A program made the translations under genes and the position numbers. Source: Blastobasis lacticolella (lineage: Eukaryota; Arthropoda; Insecta; Lepidoptera; Blastobasidae). Taken from it: a stretch of DNA of 64,000 bases. Of the stretch, positions 8,915 through 20,664 are shown piece after piece. Numbering within the stretch: the first letter of the stretch is position 1; the number at the start of each line of letters is the position of its first letter. The DNA is taken from contig LR990043.1 in the NCBI GenBank assembly GCA_905147135.1, positions 10,761,057 to 10,825,056 on the forward strand. Reading direction: 5' to 3'. Below the pieces are notes generated by a model. It was not told the DNA's origin, did not search any database, and saw nothing but the letters and a program-made list of their open reading frames with translations.

Positions 8915-11900
8915 ATGACTACAGCAGCCAGACCAACCTTCGATCCTGCTCGTGGAGGGCAAGGAAGAGGCGAGAAGGATTTAAGTGCAATATCCCGACA
9001 ATATTCAAGCAGAGATCTGCCTGGTCATACAAAGCTTAAGTACAGGTATGTAAGCAGTAAAACTTTAATTATTTTATCTGAATAGTAATAAGATGCAAAA
9101 CCGATTTGTAAACTCTTATCTACCTTTCATTTTCGAGTATTATTAAACAAAAGGTAACTTACGTTCTACATAAAAATTATGTGTAGAGAAAGTCTCTACA
9201 TGCAGTTTTCGTATTTTCTATTAATTTTACACACAATATTTCTTTCCACCCTATCACGTCATAGTGTACCTATATCTACGTACAAGTCATAATAGTTGTC
9301 TGAGTACTCAAAAAGCTCGTTTTGTGCAGTGGTTTGAAATGTGGGTTGGTGATTGTGTCAGTTAACGACAGTCGTCATTCAGACAAAACAGTTGCCTTTT
9401 CATTAAGCTAAGAATTACCTTTAACTTAGTTTACGTTTCCTTTATACTGATGCAAACTTAATCTTTTTTTTCTCTCATTCACTTACAGAAAACAAGGACA
9501 GGGAACATCTGAAGAACTCCGCACAAGAGATTTTCGGAAAGAACTGGAAGAAAGGGAGAAGGAAATCAAGGGTACTGGTGCAAGAAGGCAAAACGAACCT
9601 GTTCTTAAGCGCCCTAAAATCGATCAAGTTCCTGCAGGTAGTTTAGATGCAGATGATCCTCTGGAGGGAGATCCTTCGGACTCCGATGACTCTGATGATG
9701 ATACTGCAGCATTGTTAGCAGAGCTGAATAAAATAAAGAAAGATCGAGCTATAGAACAGGCTAAAAAGGTAAAAATTTGCAATGGTTTCTAAAAATGTGT
9801 ACTGTGTGCATGCCTATGATTGACATTGATTATTAGTAGTATGAAGTCTGACAGAACATAATATAGCTTTGTCTCAGATTTCTTTTTATTAGTGGCCTCT
9901 ACTGCGCGTGGTCAGTGGTCAGAGTTCCGAGTTATCTGTGATCAATGCGGTGGCATAGAATCATACACACAAAAACGGTCAGACTGCGACTTTCACGTAC
10001 AGATAACAGGGAAAGCGGTTTGCAGAACTCGGAACTCTAACTGCTGACCAAGTGCAGTGTGGCCGGCGTCCACATGTCCACATATTCAATAATGCGTAAA
10101 CTGATTTTTATTACGATTTAAAATAAAAATGTGAAATGAAATAAGAAAACATAATTTGCTGCTAGTTGGTGCTGTTTGGTCTTCATTTTCATTGCTTTGT
10201 TTCATATTAATAATAAGTAGAATAAGTAATTGGGGATTACTGCATTAGTGGCAGACTGCCTAGGTCCTCTGTACTGTAGACTAGAAAACAGGCAGCAGCA
10301 TTGTTGTTTTGTGTTTCAAACTAGTGGAGGAGGCTCATGTCCAGTGGATGACTGCTAAGGGCAGTTAATGATTATTACTATCACTACACTTATTATTAAC
10401 GATTAGGAATCGTTAACCCGGTCTGTATGGTGGAAAATCAGTACAAGGACTGTATGGTGGGTCAATATGGCCCGGATTTAAAAAAGGGTTTAATACTTAC
10501 TATTTCAATGATTTTTTGAGAATGTTATAGTAAATCAGTTTTAGTGATGTTTAAATTACTATATTTTGGTGAAAAACAATAAAAAATCAAACAATATTAG
10601 GAACTTGTTGTGTATTTACGAAAGGTCTATAAAATCTATAACAAAAGATCTAACTTCTGTAATCTCACAAAAAAATCAACAAAATTAAAACTTTAAACAA
10701 ATTTTATTACTTTTAGGAATACTTAATGTAAGGTTTTTTGAGAAACTTAACTCTAAATTTAACTGAAATTTTAAAACTAATCACTGTCAGCATCTAAATT
10801 TGCACATCCGCCGCAATAAGAAATTATGTGCTCTGGGCAGATAAACTTCTTACAATTTTGACAGGTGTGACTTGTTTTCCTATCTTTTTTAGCAGGACAT
10901 ATTAGGCACCGTTATCGTCATTATCCGATCAATCTTGTTCGGTGTCACTCTGTATACTTCGCTCACTAATGTGATCCTCTTCTTCATTTTCTGAGGAGTT
11001 TTCTTCTTCCGGGTCATCTTCTTCCAATACCGCTAAAATTCGCTGTCTTTCACGTTCTTCTCGGTCCATTGTGCAAGTTAAACTAAAATATCCAAAATAA
11101 CATTTAAAATATATATTCAAATCAAATAAATGTTTAAACGTAATTGGTATAAAAAGGTTACATGGAATGTAAGGTTGGGTCATATTTACCTGTTTGATGT
11201 TTGACCGCTTGTAACTACCTGCGCAGGTGCACACCGACTAAACCGGTTTTAGAAACTAAAGGGACGGGGTAACAACTGCAGCTACTGATAAGCCCGATAA
11301 CTTCACATTATCACTTTAAAAAATATGGGCGTTTATAAATGTCTCGCGTCATGATGACCCAACCTAACAGACGCCGGGTTAAACAACATACAGCACATTC
11401 ACCGCAATGTGCTGAATTCTGCCGCATATCTCAGATGTTTAATCGGTTTTGGTGATGATTTTAGGATGCTGAGAAGAAACAAGAAGAAGAAAGGATTCGA
11501 ATGGAAAATATGTTATCGGGGAATCCTTTACTCAATTACTCTGCAGCAGGTCAAAAAAATGACTTAAAGGTAAATATTTCGAGTAAACATACAAACTCAT
11601 ACAATATGATGAAATATTGACATAACATCAATGACCTATGCAATCATTACATAGTTTATTCATTTGGTGAACTCAACTGTTTTTAAATTACTTTTTTTAA
11701 ATGGTAGATAAAACAGGACCACAAACAGTGGTTATTACTGCCTGTGGGTATTAGCAACACCAGGGGTATCACCAATGCGTTGTCCACCTTTAAATTCCAG
11801 GATACATTGTCAACCTAGGCAACAAAACGTCTAATAATAATGTATAATGAAAAGCAGCTGCAATCTGATACAATTTTTGCCAAAATAATATGATTCTATT

Positions 11901-12128
11901 CAATTTATGCTCTCGATTGAAGAGTAGTAATCTTAACATTCTTAAATTTTTTGCCTCACATTTAATTGTTCCCTATTTTAATTTCTCCAGGTCAAAAGAA
12001 GATGGGATGACGACGTGGTGTTTAAAAATTGTGCGCGGTCTGAGCCTGAGAAGAAACTGATCACGTTTATAAATGATTCTTTGAGATCGGAATTTCATAA
12101 AAAATTTATGGAAAAATACGTGAAGTGA
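8915..12128 (+). CDS. Cwc15: Cwc15 copy B, spliceosome-associated protein
   Basis: Coding exons are 8915-9045, 9489-9768, 11465-11569 and 11991-12128, totalling 654 nt for 217 residues; introns are 443, 1696 and 421 bp with GT/AG ends. The product matches the Cwc15 family (human CWC15 is about 229 residues), a component of the Prp19/Cdc5-associated (NTC) part of the catalytic spliceosome in the nucleus. Visible landmarks are [15 protein letters not shown] at the start, [16 protein letters not shown] around 29-44, [11 protein letters not shown] at 57-67, an acidic Asp/Ser tract at about 105-115, a charged helix at about 117-160 with [10 protein letters not shown], and [14 protein letters not shown] near 174-187. 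The start is the first ATG matching the family N-terminus; upstream context is CCAGA. Intron 2 carries a 171-bp fold-back element and an antisense piggyBac derivative. Identification rests on recalled family similarity; I am very sure. Confidence 0.95.
9894..10064. mobile_element. 171-bp fold-back MITE in intron 2 (copy B)
   Basis: The two ends pair as imperfect inverted repeats of about 39 bp: GGCC..ACTGCGCGTGGTCAG..AGAGTTCCGAGTT on the left and its near-complement on the right. It is short, has no coding capacity, and occurs at the same place in every copy. Confidence 0.65.
10777..10908 (-). pseudogene. piggyBac C-terminal cysteine-rich domain remnant
   Basis: About 43 codons in a different frame from the N-terminal piece. 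Cysteines and histidines are spaced C-x2-C, then C-x2-C, then C-x2-H, then C-x2-C, as in the RING/PHD-like DNA-binding tail of piggyBac transposases, ending LDADSD and TAG. The frame break to the N-terminal remnant lies at about 10909-10928. This piece has no start codon of its own. Confidence 0.8.
10929..11069 (-). pseudogene. piggyBac transposase N-terminal remnant
   Basis: 46 codons starting [20 protein letters not shown] and ending in an acidic run with [10 protein letters not shown], the pattern seen at the N-terminus of piggyBac transposases. It ends in TGA where the catalytic core has been deleted. The open frame extends 55 codons further upstream without similarity. Equivalent remnants lie at 16805-16945, 22679-22819, 39955-40095, 45924-46064, 51788-51928, 57510-57650 and 63381-63521. 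Confidence 0.75.
11715..11800. repeat. Fragment of a common lepidopteran repeat in intron 3
   Basis: The stretch with TTACTGCCTGTGGGTATTAG and ACACCAGGGGTATCACCAAT resembles a repeat I recall as widespread in moth and butterfly genomes. It occurs in intron 3 of every copy (for example 1018-1095 in copy A). Family and exact ends are not assigned. Confidence 0.4.
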
Positions 12129-12787
12129 CTGTGCATTATCATCAACCTGGCGTTAATGCTCGGTTGCGTACCCTCGCGGCACGCGAGTGCCCGGTCCGCC
12201 TCCGCGTCCACCGGGGTGAAGTGAATATGTATAACAAACTGTATAAAAATGCTGAGAGAAATAAAATCTATTTATAATCACCTTGCAGTATTTTATTTTG
12301 CATTTCATTTAGATTTAGATTTATTCATTACTCTTACACAAGACAATACATTTAAGGTACATTTTAAATACATGTTTGTAAAAAGCCTTGCAGCAGTTCC
12401 CGTAAAATACAACGTTATGCTGAAATATCATAAAACATCTATTGTGAATAATTCACTAATTACCACACGAAAACGTCGCACAACAACAGCCCAGCTAGTG
12501 CAGATAAGACAACTGACAAGCAAGACTATAGACTGGAGAGGGAGACCAATAATCACTGAGATGTCAAAAATGTAACAAACGGTTGACAAGCGTCAGAATC
12601 GCGTGAGGGTCAGAACCGCGGGTTGAATAAAGTTTTATCTAAAATTAATATTGAACTCATTCTGACATCAGAAAGGTGCCTTGATTGTTATTGCTTTGTT
12701 TGGTGCATCGCGTGCTAAATTATTTAAATGGTCGACTGTTTAATCTGCTGTAAACAGGGTCACAGAGGTGATGGCAGCTGCTCTACT

Positions 12788-13208
12788 GTAATGAGCAGTT
12801 TTCCAATAGGTATCTAAAGCGTTCCTAACCACTCACTAGATGGCGCCCTGACAATTTTGGTAATTGATAATCGCTTGAAATAGGTTCTTAGCAAACAGGA
12901 TATAAACACTGGGTACGTTGTATTGGATAATATTGTATTTGTCAATCGTTTTCAACCATTTTAGAGGTTGTAATAATAATGGAGCACAGTGCCAACTTCT
13001 ATAAATATTTCTTTTTATATTTTGTTCAACATTTAACAGTTATGTTTATATTAATAAACCTTTTATTTTTTAATTTAATATCAGTTGTCTGCATGAAATC
13101 ACTGCCACCATCATACAGATTAAAAAAGATTACCAAAATGGTAGAAGCGCCATCTATTGATGCTTTTTGAAACCAACTATCAATACCTACTGGAAAACTC
13201 CTCATTAC
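12788..13208. mobile_element. 421-bp long-TIR element (unit of copy C)
   Basis: The ends are inverted repeats of about 75 bp: from the left GTAATGAGCAGTTTTCC..TAGATGGCGC..TTTTGGTAAT, and the reversed right end has GTAATGAGGAGTTTTCC..TAGATGGCGC..TTTTGGTAAT. There is no transposase. The target duplication is not clear. It is present in every unit, so it entered before amplification. Confidence 0.7.
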
Positions 13209-13287
13209 TTGACATACTAATATTCTGGATCATGGTCAAGTGTACCCGGAACCTGTTACGGGAAAAAGCGCTTTACTTTGTCAAATA

Positions 13288-13846
13288 TAGGATGATAATT
13301 TTGACAATTTACAGTAGGGATGGGGTCGGGGATCGTTAATGAATCTATTCGATTATCGATTATCATTCTCATAGAACTTGGAATCGATAGTTGCATGGTT
13401 ATTCAGTACGTGTTATACAAAATAAACTATTTATTTTCTTTCGAAAGAATAATTTATTAATACGACATTAAAACCCTTCTACAACGACGATTTCGACACG
13501 TGCGTATTTTTATTCGTTGAGTTATCCTATTCCATATTATACGCGCGAGTCGAGATCGTTGTTGTAAAAGGTCTCTTAGGGTGATATCCAAACAAGGAAA
13601 AAGAGTTATAGTTGCAAAAAATAATTTAATTATCTAAATGTATTTTTCAATGTTCGATTATTTTATTTGAATACCGATTTTCGATTGTCTGTTGTTATTC
13701 GTTTATCGTGGCACTTCACTAAAGGGGCGGGGCCTGTCTATGAAGTATGATATTATCCGTAGTACATTTTACCGAAATAAAACACGAAACTTCATGAGCG
13801 TGCGCCAAGGACCAACAATTAGTGAGCTGTCAAAATTATCATCCTA
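13288..13846. mobile_element. 559-bp TA-flanked MITE (unit of copy C)
   Basis: Same ends, TA borders and length as at 7417-7975. Confidence 0.75.
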
Positions 13847-14339
13847 TATTAGACAAAGCATAGGATTATAAATATAAAATCGATCGAATCGAGACGACAA
13901 CAAACTATCTCTACTTAGTCTATGAAATAGGCGAGACATGCCAAACATGCACGGGACTACACGAATACTCCCTCTACATTCTCGTGTTCCCGCGGAACTG
14001 TCCACATGTGGAGTGCGCTTTACCCTTGATTTGAATTGATTTATGACTCTAATCGACATGATGATTCGAATCAATATGACTAGATAAAAATAAATAAAAA
14101 TACGTGAAACGAATGCCAAAATGATAAAACGGTTCAATAGCAAAAACGAACATTGAAATGTTAAATTTGTTTAGTGAAATTTAATTACCTTTCATTTATT
14201 AAAAAAATCGAGGAAATAATGTGTTTATTGTGTACCTATTTATTTATTTAATTAACCAAATCAAGTTTGAGGGCTTTTTCTGAATAATGTATCATTTTGG
14301 GAAAAAATAATTATGAGTCTGGAGAAATATGAGAAAACA

Positions 14340-14788
14340 CATCTGGCAACCCTGCTTTGACGTGCAAGGTTTATATCCTCTTTGGTTTTAGTGTTCCATA
14401 TATATCTATCGGGCATCCATATATTTAGTTCATACGTTCATCATAGTTTGTGCGGGCTTGTGGTGCGGGCATAATCTAAAGTGTGTGTGTGTGTGTGTTG
14501 CGTCAAAAAACGCAGAGGAGATACAAAGTACGTTGTTAGTATTGTTCTGTAAAAATCTACCGAAACTTACGTTCGTTTAGAGCTTTGGCCTTTACCATTT
14601 GCTTGTATTATTTCATTCATTTGCTTTGTATGTTGTTTACAAATCAGTACCACACTCCTCAATGAAGCGTTCTCGTTTGTTGTTTTGTTTGGATTGCACT
14701 GTGGTGTTTTAGTAAATTCAACAATTTTCATGTACTGAGATTTGACTGACACATTACAGTAAGTACCCGACTGAAGTTATCCACCAGA
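14340..14788 (+). promoter_or_regulatory. Candidate Cwc15 promoter and leader (copy C shown)
   Basis: TA-rich boxes (TTTATATCC, CCATATATAT, CCATATATTT) at about 14369-14424 are followed by a GT dinucleotide run near 14481 and then about 300 bp of leader before the ATG. A branch-point-like TGACTGAC plus ACATTACAG just before the ATG might be an acceptor for a leader intron. The start of transcription cannot be placed from sequence alone. The same block precedes every complete copy except F, where the LTR element separates it from the ATG. Confidence 0.3.
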
Positions 14789-17700
14789 ATGACTACAGCA
14801 GCCAGACCAACCTTCGATCCTGCTCGTGGAGGGCAAGGAAGAGGCGAGAAGGATTTAAGTGCAATATCCCGACAATATTCAAGCAGAGATCTGCCTGGTC
14901 ATACAAAGCTTAAGTACAGGTATGTAAGCAGTAAAACTTTAATTATTTTATCTGAATAGTAATAAGATGCAAAACCGATTTGTAAACTCTTATCTACCTT
15001 TCATTTTCGAGTATTATTAAACAAAAGGTAACTTACGTTCTACATAAAAATTATGTGTAGAGAAAGTCTCTACATGCAGTTTTCGTATTTTCTATTAATT
15101 TTACACACAATATTTCTTTCCACCCTATCACGTCATAGTGTACCTATATCTACGTACAAGTCATAATAGTTGTCTGAGTACTCAAAAAGCTCGTTTTGTG
15201 CAGTGGTTTGAAATGTGGGTTGGTGATTGTGTCAGTTAACGACAGTCGTCATTCAGACAAAACAGTTGCCTTTTCATTAAGCTAAGAATTACCTTTAACT
15301 TAGTTTACGTTTCCTTTATACTGATGCAAACTTAATCTTTTTTTTCTCTCATTCACTTACAGAAAACAAGGACAGGGAACATCTGAAGAACTCCGCACAA
15401 GAGATTTTCGGAAAGAACTGGAAGAAAGGGAGAAGGAAATCAAGGGTACTGGTGCAAGAAGGCAAAACGAACCTGTTCTTAAGCGCCCTAAAATCGATCA
15501 AGTTCCTGCAGGTAGTTTAGATGCAGATGATCCTCTGGAGGGAGATCCTTCGGACTCCGATGACTCTGATGATGATACTGCAGCATTGTTAGCAGAGCTG
15601 AATAAAATAAAGAAAGATCGAGCTATAGAACAGGCTAAAAAGGTAAAAATTTGCAATGGTTTCTAAAAATGTGTACTGTGTGCATGCCTATGATTGACAT
15701 TGATTATTAGTAGTATGAAGTCTGACAGAACATAATATAGCTTTGTCTCAGATTTCTTTTTATTAGTGGCCTCTACTGCGCGTGGTCAGTGGTCAGAGTT
15801 CCGAGTTATCTGTGATCAATGCGGTGGCATAGAATCATACACACAAAAACGGTCAGACTGCGACTTTCACGTACAGATAACAGGGAAAGCGGTTTGCAGA
15901 ACTCGGAACTCTAACTGCTGACCAAGTGCAGTGTGGCCGGCGTCCACATGTCCACATATTCAATAATGCGTAAACTGATTTTTATTACGATTTAAAATAA
16001 AAATGTGAAATGAAATAAGAAAACATAATTTGCTGCTAGTTGGTGCTGTTTGGTCTTCATTTTCATTGCTTTGTTTCATATTAATAATAAGTAGAATAAG
16101 TAATTGGGGATTACTGCATTAGTGGCAGACTGCCTAGGTCCTCTGTACTGTAGACTAGAAAACAGGCAGCAGCATTGTTGTTTTGTGTTTCAAACTAGTG
16201 GAGGAGGCTCATGTCCAGTGGATGACTGCTAAGGGCAGTTAATGATTATTACTATCACTACACTTATTATTAACGATTAGGAATCGTTAACCCGGCGTCT
16301 GTATGGTGGAAAATCAGTACAAGGACTGTATGGTGGGTCAATATGGCCCGGATTTAAAAAAGGGTTTAATACTTACTATTTCAATGATTTTTTGAGAATG
16401 TTATAGTAAATCAGTTTTAGTGATGTTTAAATTACTATATTTTGGTGAAAAACAATAAAAAATCAAACAATATTAGGAACTTGTTGTGTATTTACGAAAG
16501 GTCTATAAAATCTATAACAAAAGATCTAACTTCTGTAATCTCACAAAAAAATCAACAAAATTAAAACTTTAAACAAATTTTATTACTTTTAGGAATACTT
16601 AATGTAAGGTTTTTTGAGAAACTTAACTCTAAATTTAACTGAAATTTTAAAACTAATCACTGTCAGCATCTAAATTTGCACATCCGCCGCAATAAGAAAT
16701 TATGTGCTCTGGGCAGATAAACTTCTTACAATTTTGACAGGTGTGACTTGTTTTCCTATCTTTTTTAGCAGGACATATTAGGCACCGTTATCGTCATTAT
16801 CCGATCAATCTTGTTCGGTGTCACTCTGTATACTTCGCTCACTAATGTGATCCTCTTCTTCATTTTCTGAGGAGTTTTCTTCTTCCGGGTCATCTTCTTC
16901 CAATACCGCTAAAATTCGCTGTCTTTCACGTTCTTCTCGGTCCATTGTGCAAGTTAAACTAAAATATCCAAAATAACATTTAAAATATATATTCAAATCA
17001 AATAAATGTTTAAACGTAATTGGTATAAAAAGGTTACATGGAATGTAAGGTTGGGTCATATTTACCTGTTTGATGTTTGACCGCTTGTAACTACCTGCGC
17101 AGGTGCACACCGACTAAACCGGTTTTAGAAACTAAAGGGACGGGGTAACAACTGCAGCTACTGATAAGCCCGATAACTTCACATTATCACTTTAAAAAAT
17201 ATGGGCGTTTATAAATGTCTCGCGTCATGATGACCCAACCTAACAGACGCCGGGTTAAACAACATACAGCACATTCACCGCAATGTGCTGAATTCTGCCG
17301 CATATCTCAGATGTTTAATCGGTTTTGGTGATGATTTTAGGATGCTGAGAAGAAACAAGAAGAAGAAAGGATTCGAATGGAAAATATGTTATCGGGGAAT
17401 CCTTTACTCAATTACTCTGCAGCAGGTCAAAAAAATGACTTAAAGGTAAATATTTCGAGTAAACATACAAACTCATACAATATGATGAAATATTGACATA
17501 ACATCAATGACCTATGCAATAATTACATAGTTTATTCATTTGGTGAACTCAACTGTTTTTATATTACTTTTTTTAAATGGTAGATAAAACAGGACCACAA
17601 ACAGTGGTTATTACTGCCTGTGGGTATTAGCAACACCAGGGGTATCACCAATGCGTTGTCCACCTTTAAATTCCAGGATACATTGTCAACCTAGGCAACA

Positions 17701-18004
17701 AAACGTCTAATAATAATGTATAATGAAAAGCAGCTGCAATCTGATACAATTTTTGCCAAAATAATATGATTCTATTCAATTTATGCTCTCGATTGAAGAG
17801 TAGTAATCTTAACATTCTTAAATTTTTTGCCTCACATTTAATTGTTCCCTATTTTAATTTCTCCAGGTCAAAAGAAGATGGGATGACGACGTGGTGTTTA
17901 AAAATTGTGCGCGGTCTGAGCCTGAGAAGAAACTGATCACGTTTATAAATGATTCTTTGAGATCGGAATTTCATAAAAAATTTATGGAAAAATACGTGAA
18001 GTGA
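14789..18004 (+). CDS. Cwc15: Cwc15 copy C, complete
   Basis: Coding exons are 14789-14919, 15363-15642, 17341-17445 and 17867-18004. All splice sites, reading frames and the TGA stop are as in copy B, and I saw no amino-acid change. Intron 2 (15643-17340) holds the fold-back element at 15768-15938 and the piggyBac derivative at 16291-17254. The upstream leader carries a longer GT run (at about 14481) than the equivalent in copy B. Confidence 0.95.
15768..15938. mobile_element. 171-bp fold-back MITE in intron 2 (copy C)
   Basis: Same element as at 9894-10064. Confidence 0.65.
16291..17254 (-). mobile_element. 964-bp internally deleted piggyBac element (copy C)
   Basis: Perfect 12-bp ends CCCGGCGTCTGT with TTAA at 16287-16290 and 17255-17258; same two transposase remnants. 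Confidence 0.92.
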
Positions 18005-18663
18005 CTGTGCATTATCATCAACCTGGCGTTAATGCTCGGTTGCGTACCCTCGCGGCACGCGAGTGCCCGGTCCGCCTCCGCGTCCACCGGGGTGAAGTGA
18101 ATATGTATAACAAACTGTATAAAAATGCTGAGAGAAATAAAATCTATTTATAATCACCTTGCAGTATTTTATTTTGCATTTCATTTAGATTTAGATTTAT
18201 TCATTACTCTTACACAAGACAATACATTTAAGGTACATTTTAAATACATGTTTGTAAAAAGCCTTGCAGCAGTTCCCGTAAAATACAACGTTATGCTGAA
18301 ATATCATAAAACATCTATTGTGAATAATTCACTAATTACCACACGAAAACGTCGCACAACAACAGCCCAGCTAGTGCAGATAAGACAACTGACAAGCAAG
18401 ACTATAGACTGGAGAGGGAGACCAATAATCACTGAGATGTCAAAAATGTAACAAACGGTTGACAAGCGTCAGAATCGCGTGAGGGTCAGAACCGCGGGTT
18501 GAATAAAGTTTTATCTAAAATTAATATTGAACTCATTCTGACATCAGAAAGGTGCCTTGATTGTTATTGCTTTGTTTGGTGCATCGCGTGCTAAATTATT
18601 TAAATGGTCGACTGTTTAATCTGCTGTAAACAGGGTCACAGAGGTGATGGCAGCTGCTCTACT

Positions 18664-19084
18664 GTAATGAGCAGTTTTCCAATAGGTATCTAAAGCGTTC
18701 CTAACCACTCACTAGATGGCGCCCTGACAATTTTGGTAATTGATAATCGCTTGAAATAGGTTCTTAGCAAACAGGATATAAACACTGGGTACGTTGTATT
18801 GGATAATATTGTATTTGTCAATCGTTTTCAACCATTTTAGAGGTTGTAATAATAATGGAGCACAGTGCCAACTTCTATAAATATTTCTTTTTATATTTTG
18901 TTCAACATTTAACAGTTATGTTTATATTAATAAACCTTTTATTTTTTAATTTAATATCAGTTGTCTGCATGAAATCACTGCCACCATCATACAGATTAAA
19001 AAAGATTACCAAAATGGTAGAAGCGCCATCTATTGATGCTTTTTGAAACCAACTATCAATACCTACTGGAAAACTCCTCATTAC
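18664..19084. mobile_element. 421-bp long-TIR element (unit of copy D)
   Basis: Same length and ends as the element at 12788-13208. Confidence 0.7.
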
Positions 19085-19163
19085 TTGACATACTAATATT
19101 GTGGATCATGGTCAAGTGTACCCGGAACCTGTTACGGGAAAAAGCGCTTTACTTTGTCAAATA

Positions 19164-19722
19164 TAGGATGATAATTTTGACAATTTACAGTAGGGATGGG
19201 GTCGGGGATCGTTAATGAATCTATTCGATTATCGATTATCATTCTCATAGAACTTGGAATCGATAGTTGCATGGTTATTCAGTACGTGTTATACAAAATA
19301 AACTATTTATTTTCTTTCGAAAGAATAATTTATTAATACGACATTAAAACCCTTCTACAACGACGATTTCGACACGTGCGTATTTTTATTCGTTGAGTTA
19401 TCCTATTCCATATTATACGCGCGAGTCGAGATCGTTGTTGTAAAAGGTCTCTTAGGGTGATATCCAAACAAGGAAAAAGTGTTATAGTTGCAAAAAATAA
19501 TATAATTATCTAAATGTATTTTTAAATGTTCGATTATTTTATTTGAATACCGATTTTCGATTGTCTGTTGTTATTCGTTTATCGTGGCACTTCACTAAAG
19601 GGGCGGGGCCTGTCTATGAAGTATGATATTATCCGTAGTACATTTTACCGAAATAAAACACGAAACTTCATGAGCGTGCGCCAAGGACCAACAATTAGTG
19701 AGCTGTCAAAATTATCATCCTA
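19164..19722. mobile_element. 559-bp TA-flanked MITE (unit of copy D)
   Basis: Same ends, TA borders and length as at 7417-7975. Confidence 0.75.
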
Positions 19723-20664
19723 TATTAGACAAAGCATAGGATTATAAATATAAAATCGATCGAATCGAGACGACAACAAACTATCTCTACTTAGTCTATG
19801 AAATAGGCGAGACATGCCAAACATGCACGGGACAACACGAATACTCCCTCTACATTCTCGTGTTCCCGCGGAACTGTCCACATGTGGAGTGCGCTTTACC
19901 CTTGATTTGAATTGATTTATGACTCTAATCGACATGATGATTCGAATCAATATGACTAGATAAAAATAAATAAAAATACGTGAAACGAATGCCAAAATGA
20001 TAAAACGGTTCAATAGCAAAAACGAACATTGAAATGTTAAATTTGTTTAGTGAAATTTAATTACCTTTCATTTATTAAAAAAATCGAGGAAATAATGTGT
20101 TTATTGTGTACCTATTTATTTATTTAATTAACCAAATCAAGTTTGAGGGCTTTTTCTGAATAATGTATCATTTTGGGAAAAAATAATTATGAGTCTGGAG
20201 AAATATGAGAAAACACATCTGGCAACCCTGCTTTGACGTGCAAGGTTTATATCCTCTTTGGTTTTAGTGTTCCATATATATCTATCGGGCATCCATATAT
20301 TTAGTTCATACGTTCATCATAGTTTGTGCGGGCTTGTGGTGCGGGCATAATCTAAAGTGTGTGTGTGTGTGTGTTGCGTCAAAAAACGCAGAGGAGATAC
20401 AAAGTACGTTGTTAGTATTGTTCTGTAAAAATCTACCGAAACTTACGTTCGTTTAGAGCTTTGGCCTTTACCATTTGCTTGTATTATTTCATTCATTTGC
20501 TTTGTATGTTGTTTACAAATCAGTACCACACTCCTCAATGAAGCGTTCTCGTTTGTTGTTTTGTTTGGATTGCACTGTGGTGTTTTAGTAAATTCAACAA
20601 TTTTCATGTACTGAGATTTGACTGACACATTACAGTAAGTACCCGACTGAAGTTATCCACCAGA

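Larger units (their letters stand above)
10417..11378 (-). mobile_element. 962-bp internally deleted piggyBac element (copy B intron 2)
   Basis: TTAA flanks both ends (10413-10416, 11379-11382). The right end is CAGACGCCGGG; the left end reads CCCGGTCTGT, two bases short of the CCCGGCGTCTGT seen in the other units. On the minus strand it keeps the start of a piggyBac transposase (11069 to 10929) and its C-terminal cysteine-rich domain (10908 to 10777), with the whole catalytic core missing. It cannot move by itself, and lies antisense to Cwc15. Confidence 0.9.
12129..14788. other. Spacer between gene copies (representative)
   Basis: This stretch between the stop of copy B and the start of copy C holds no gene I can support. 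In order it contains possible poly(A) signals (12260-12265 and another about 370 bp on), the 421-bp inverted-repeat element (12788-13208), the 559-bp TA-flanked element (13288-13846), and about 940 bp of AT-rich promoter and leader sequence. Equivalent spacers are 1428-8914, 18005-20664, 23879-27139, 41147-43908, 47124-49772, 52988-55494 and 58710-61365. Short reading frames recur in every spacer but have no recognisable product and change length with single indels. Confidence 0.7.

Noticed and set aside
12249..12575. 108-codon plus-strand frame downstream of each gene copy
   Set aside because: It lies in the 3' region, overlaps possible poly(A) signals and changes length with a 6-bp repeat and with the retroposon tail. 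No family similarity is visible.
13844..14143. 99-codon minus-strand frame repeated in every spacer
   Set aside because: It is kept only because the units are recent duplicates. It has no recognisable domain, overlaps the end of the 559-bp element and changes with a deletion at 54617.
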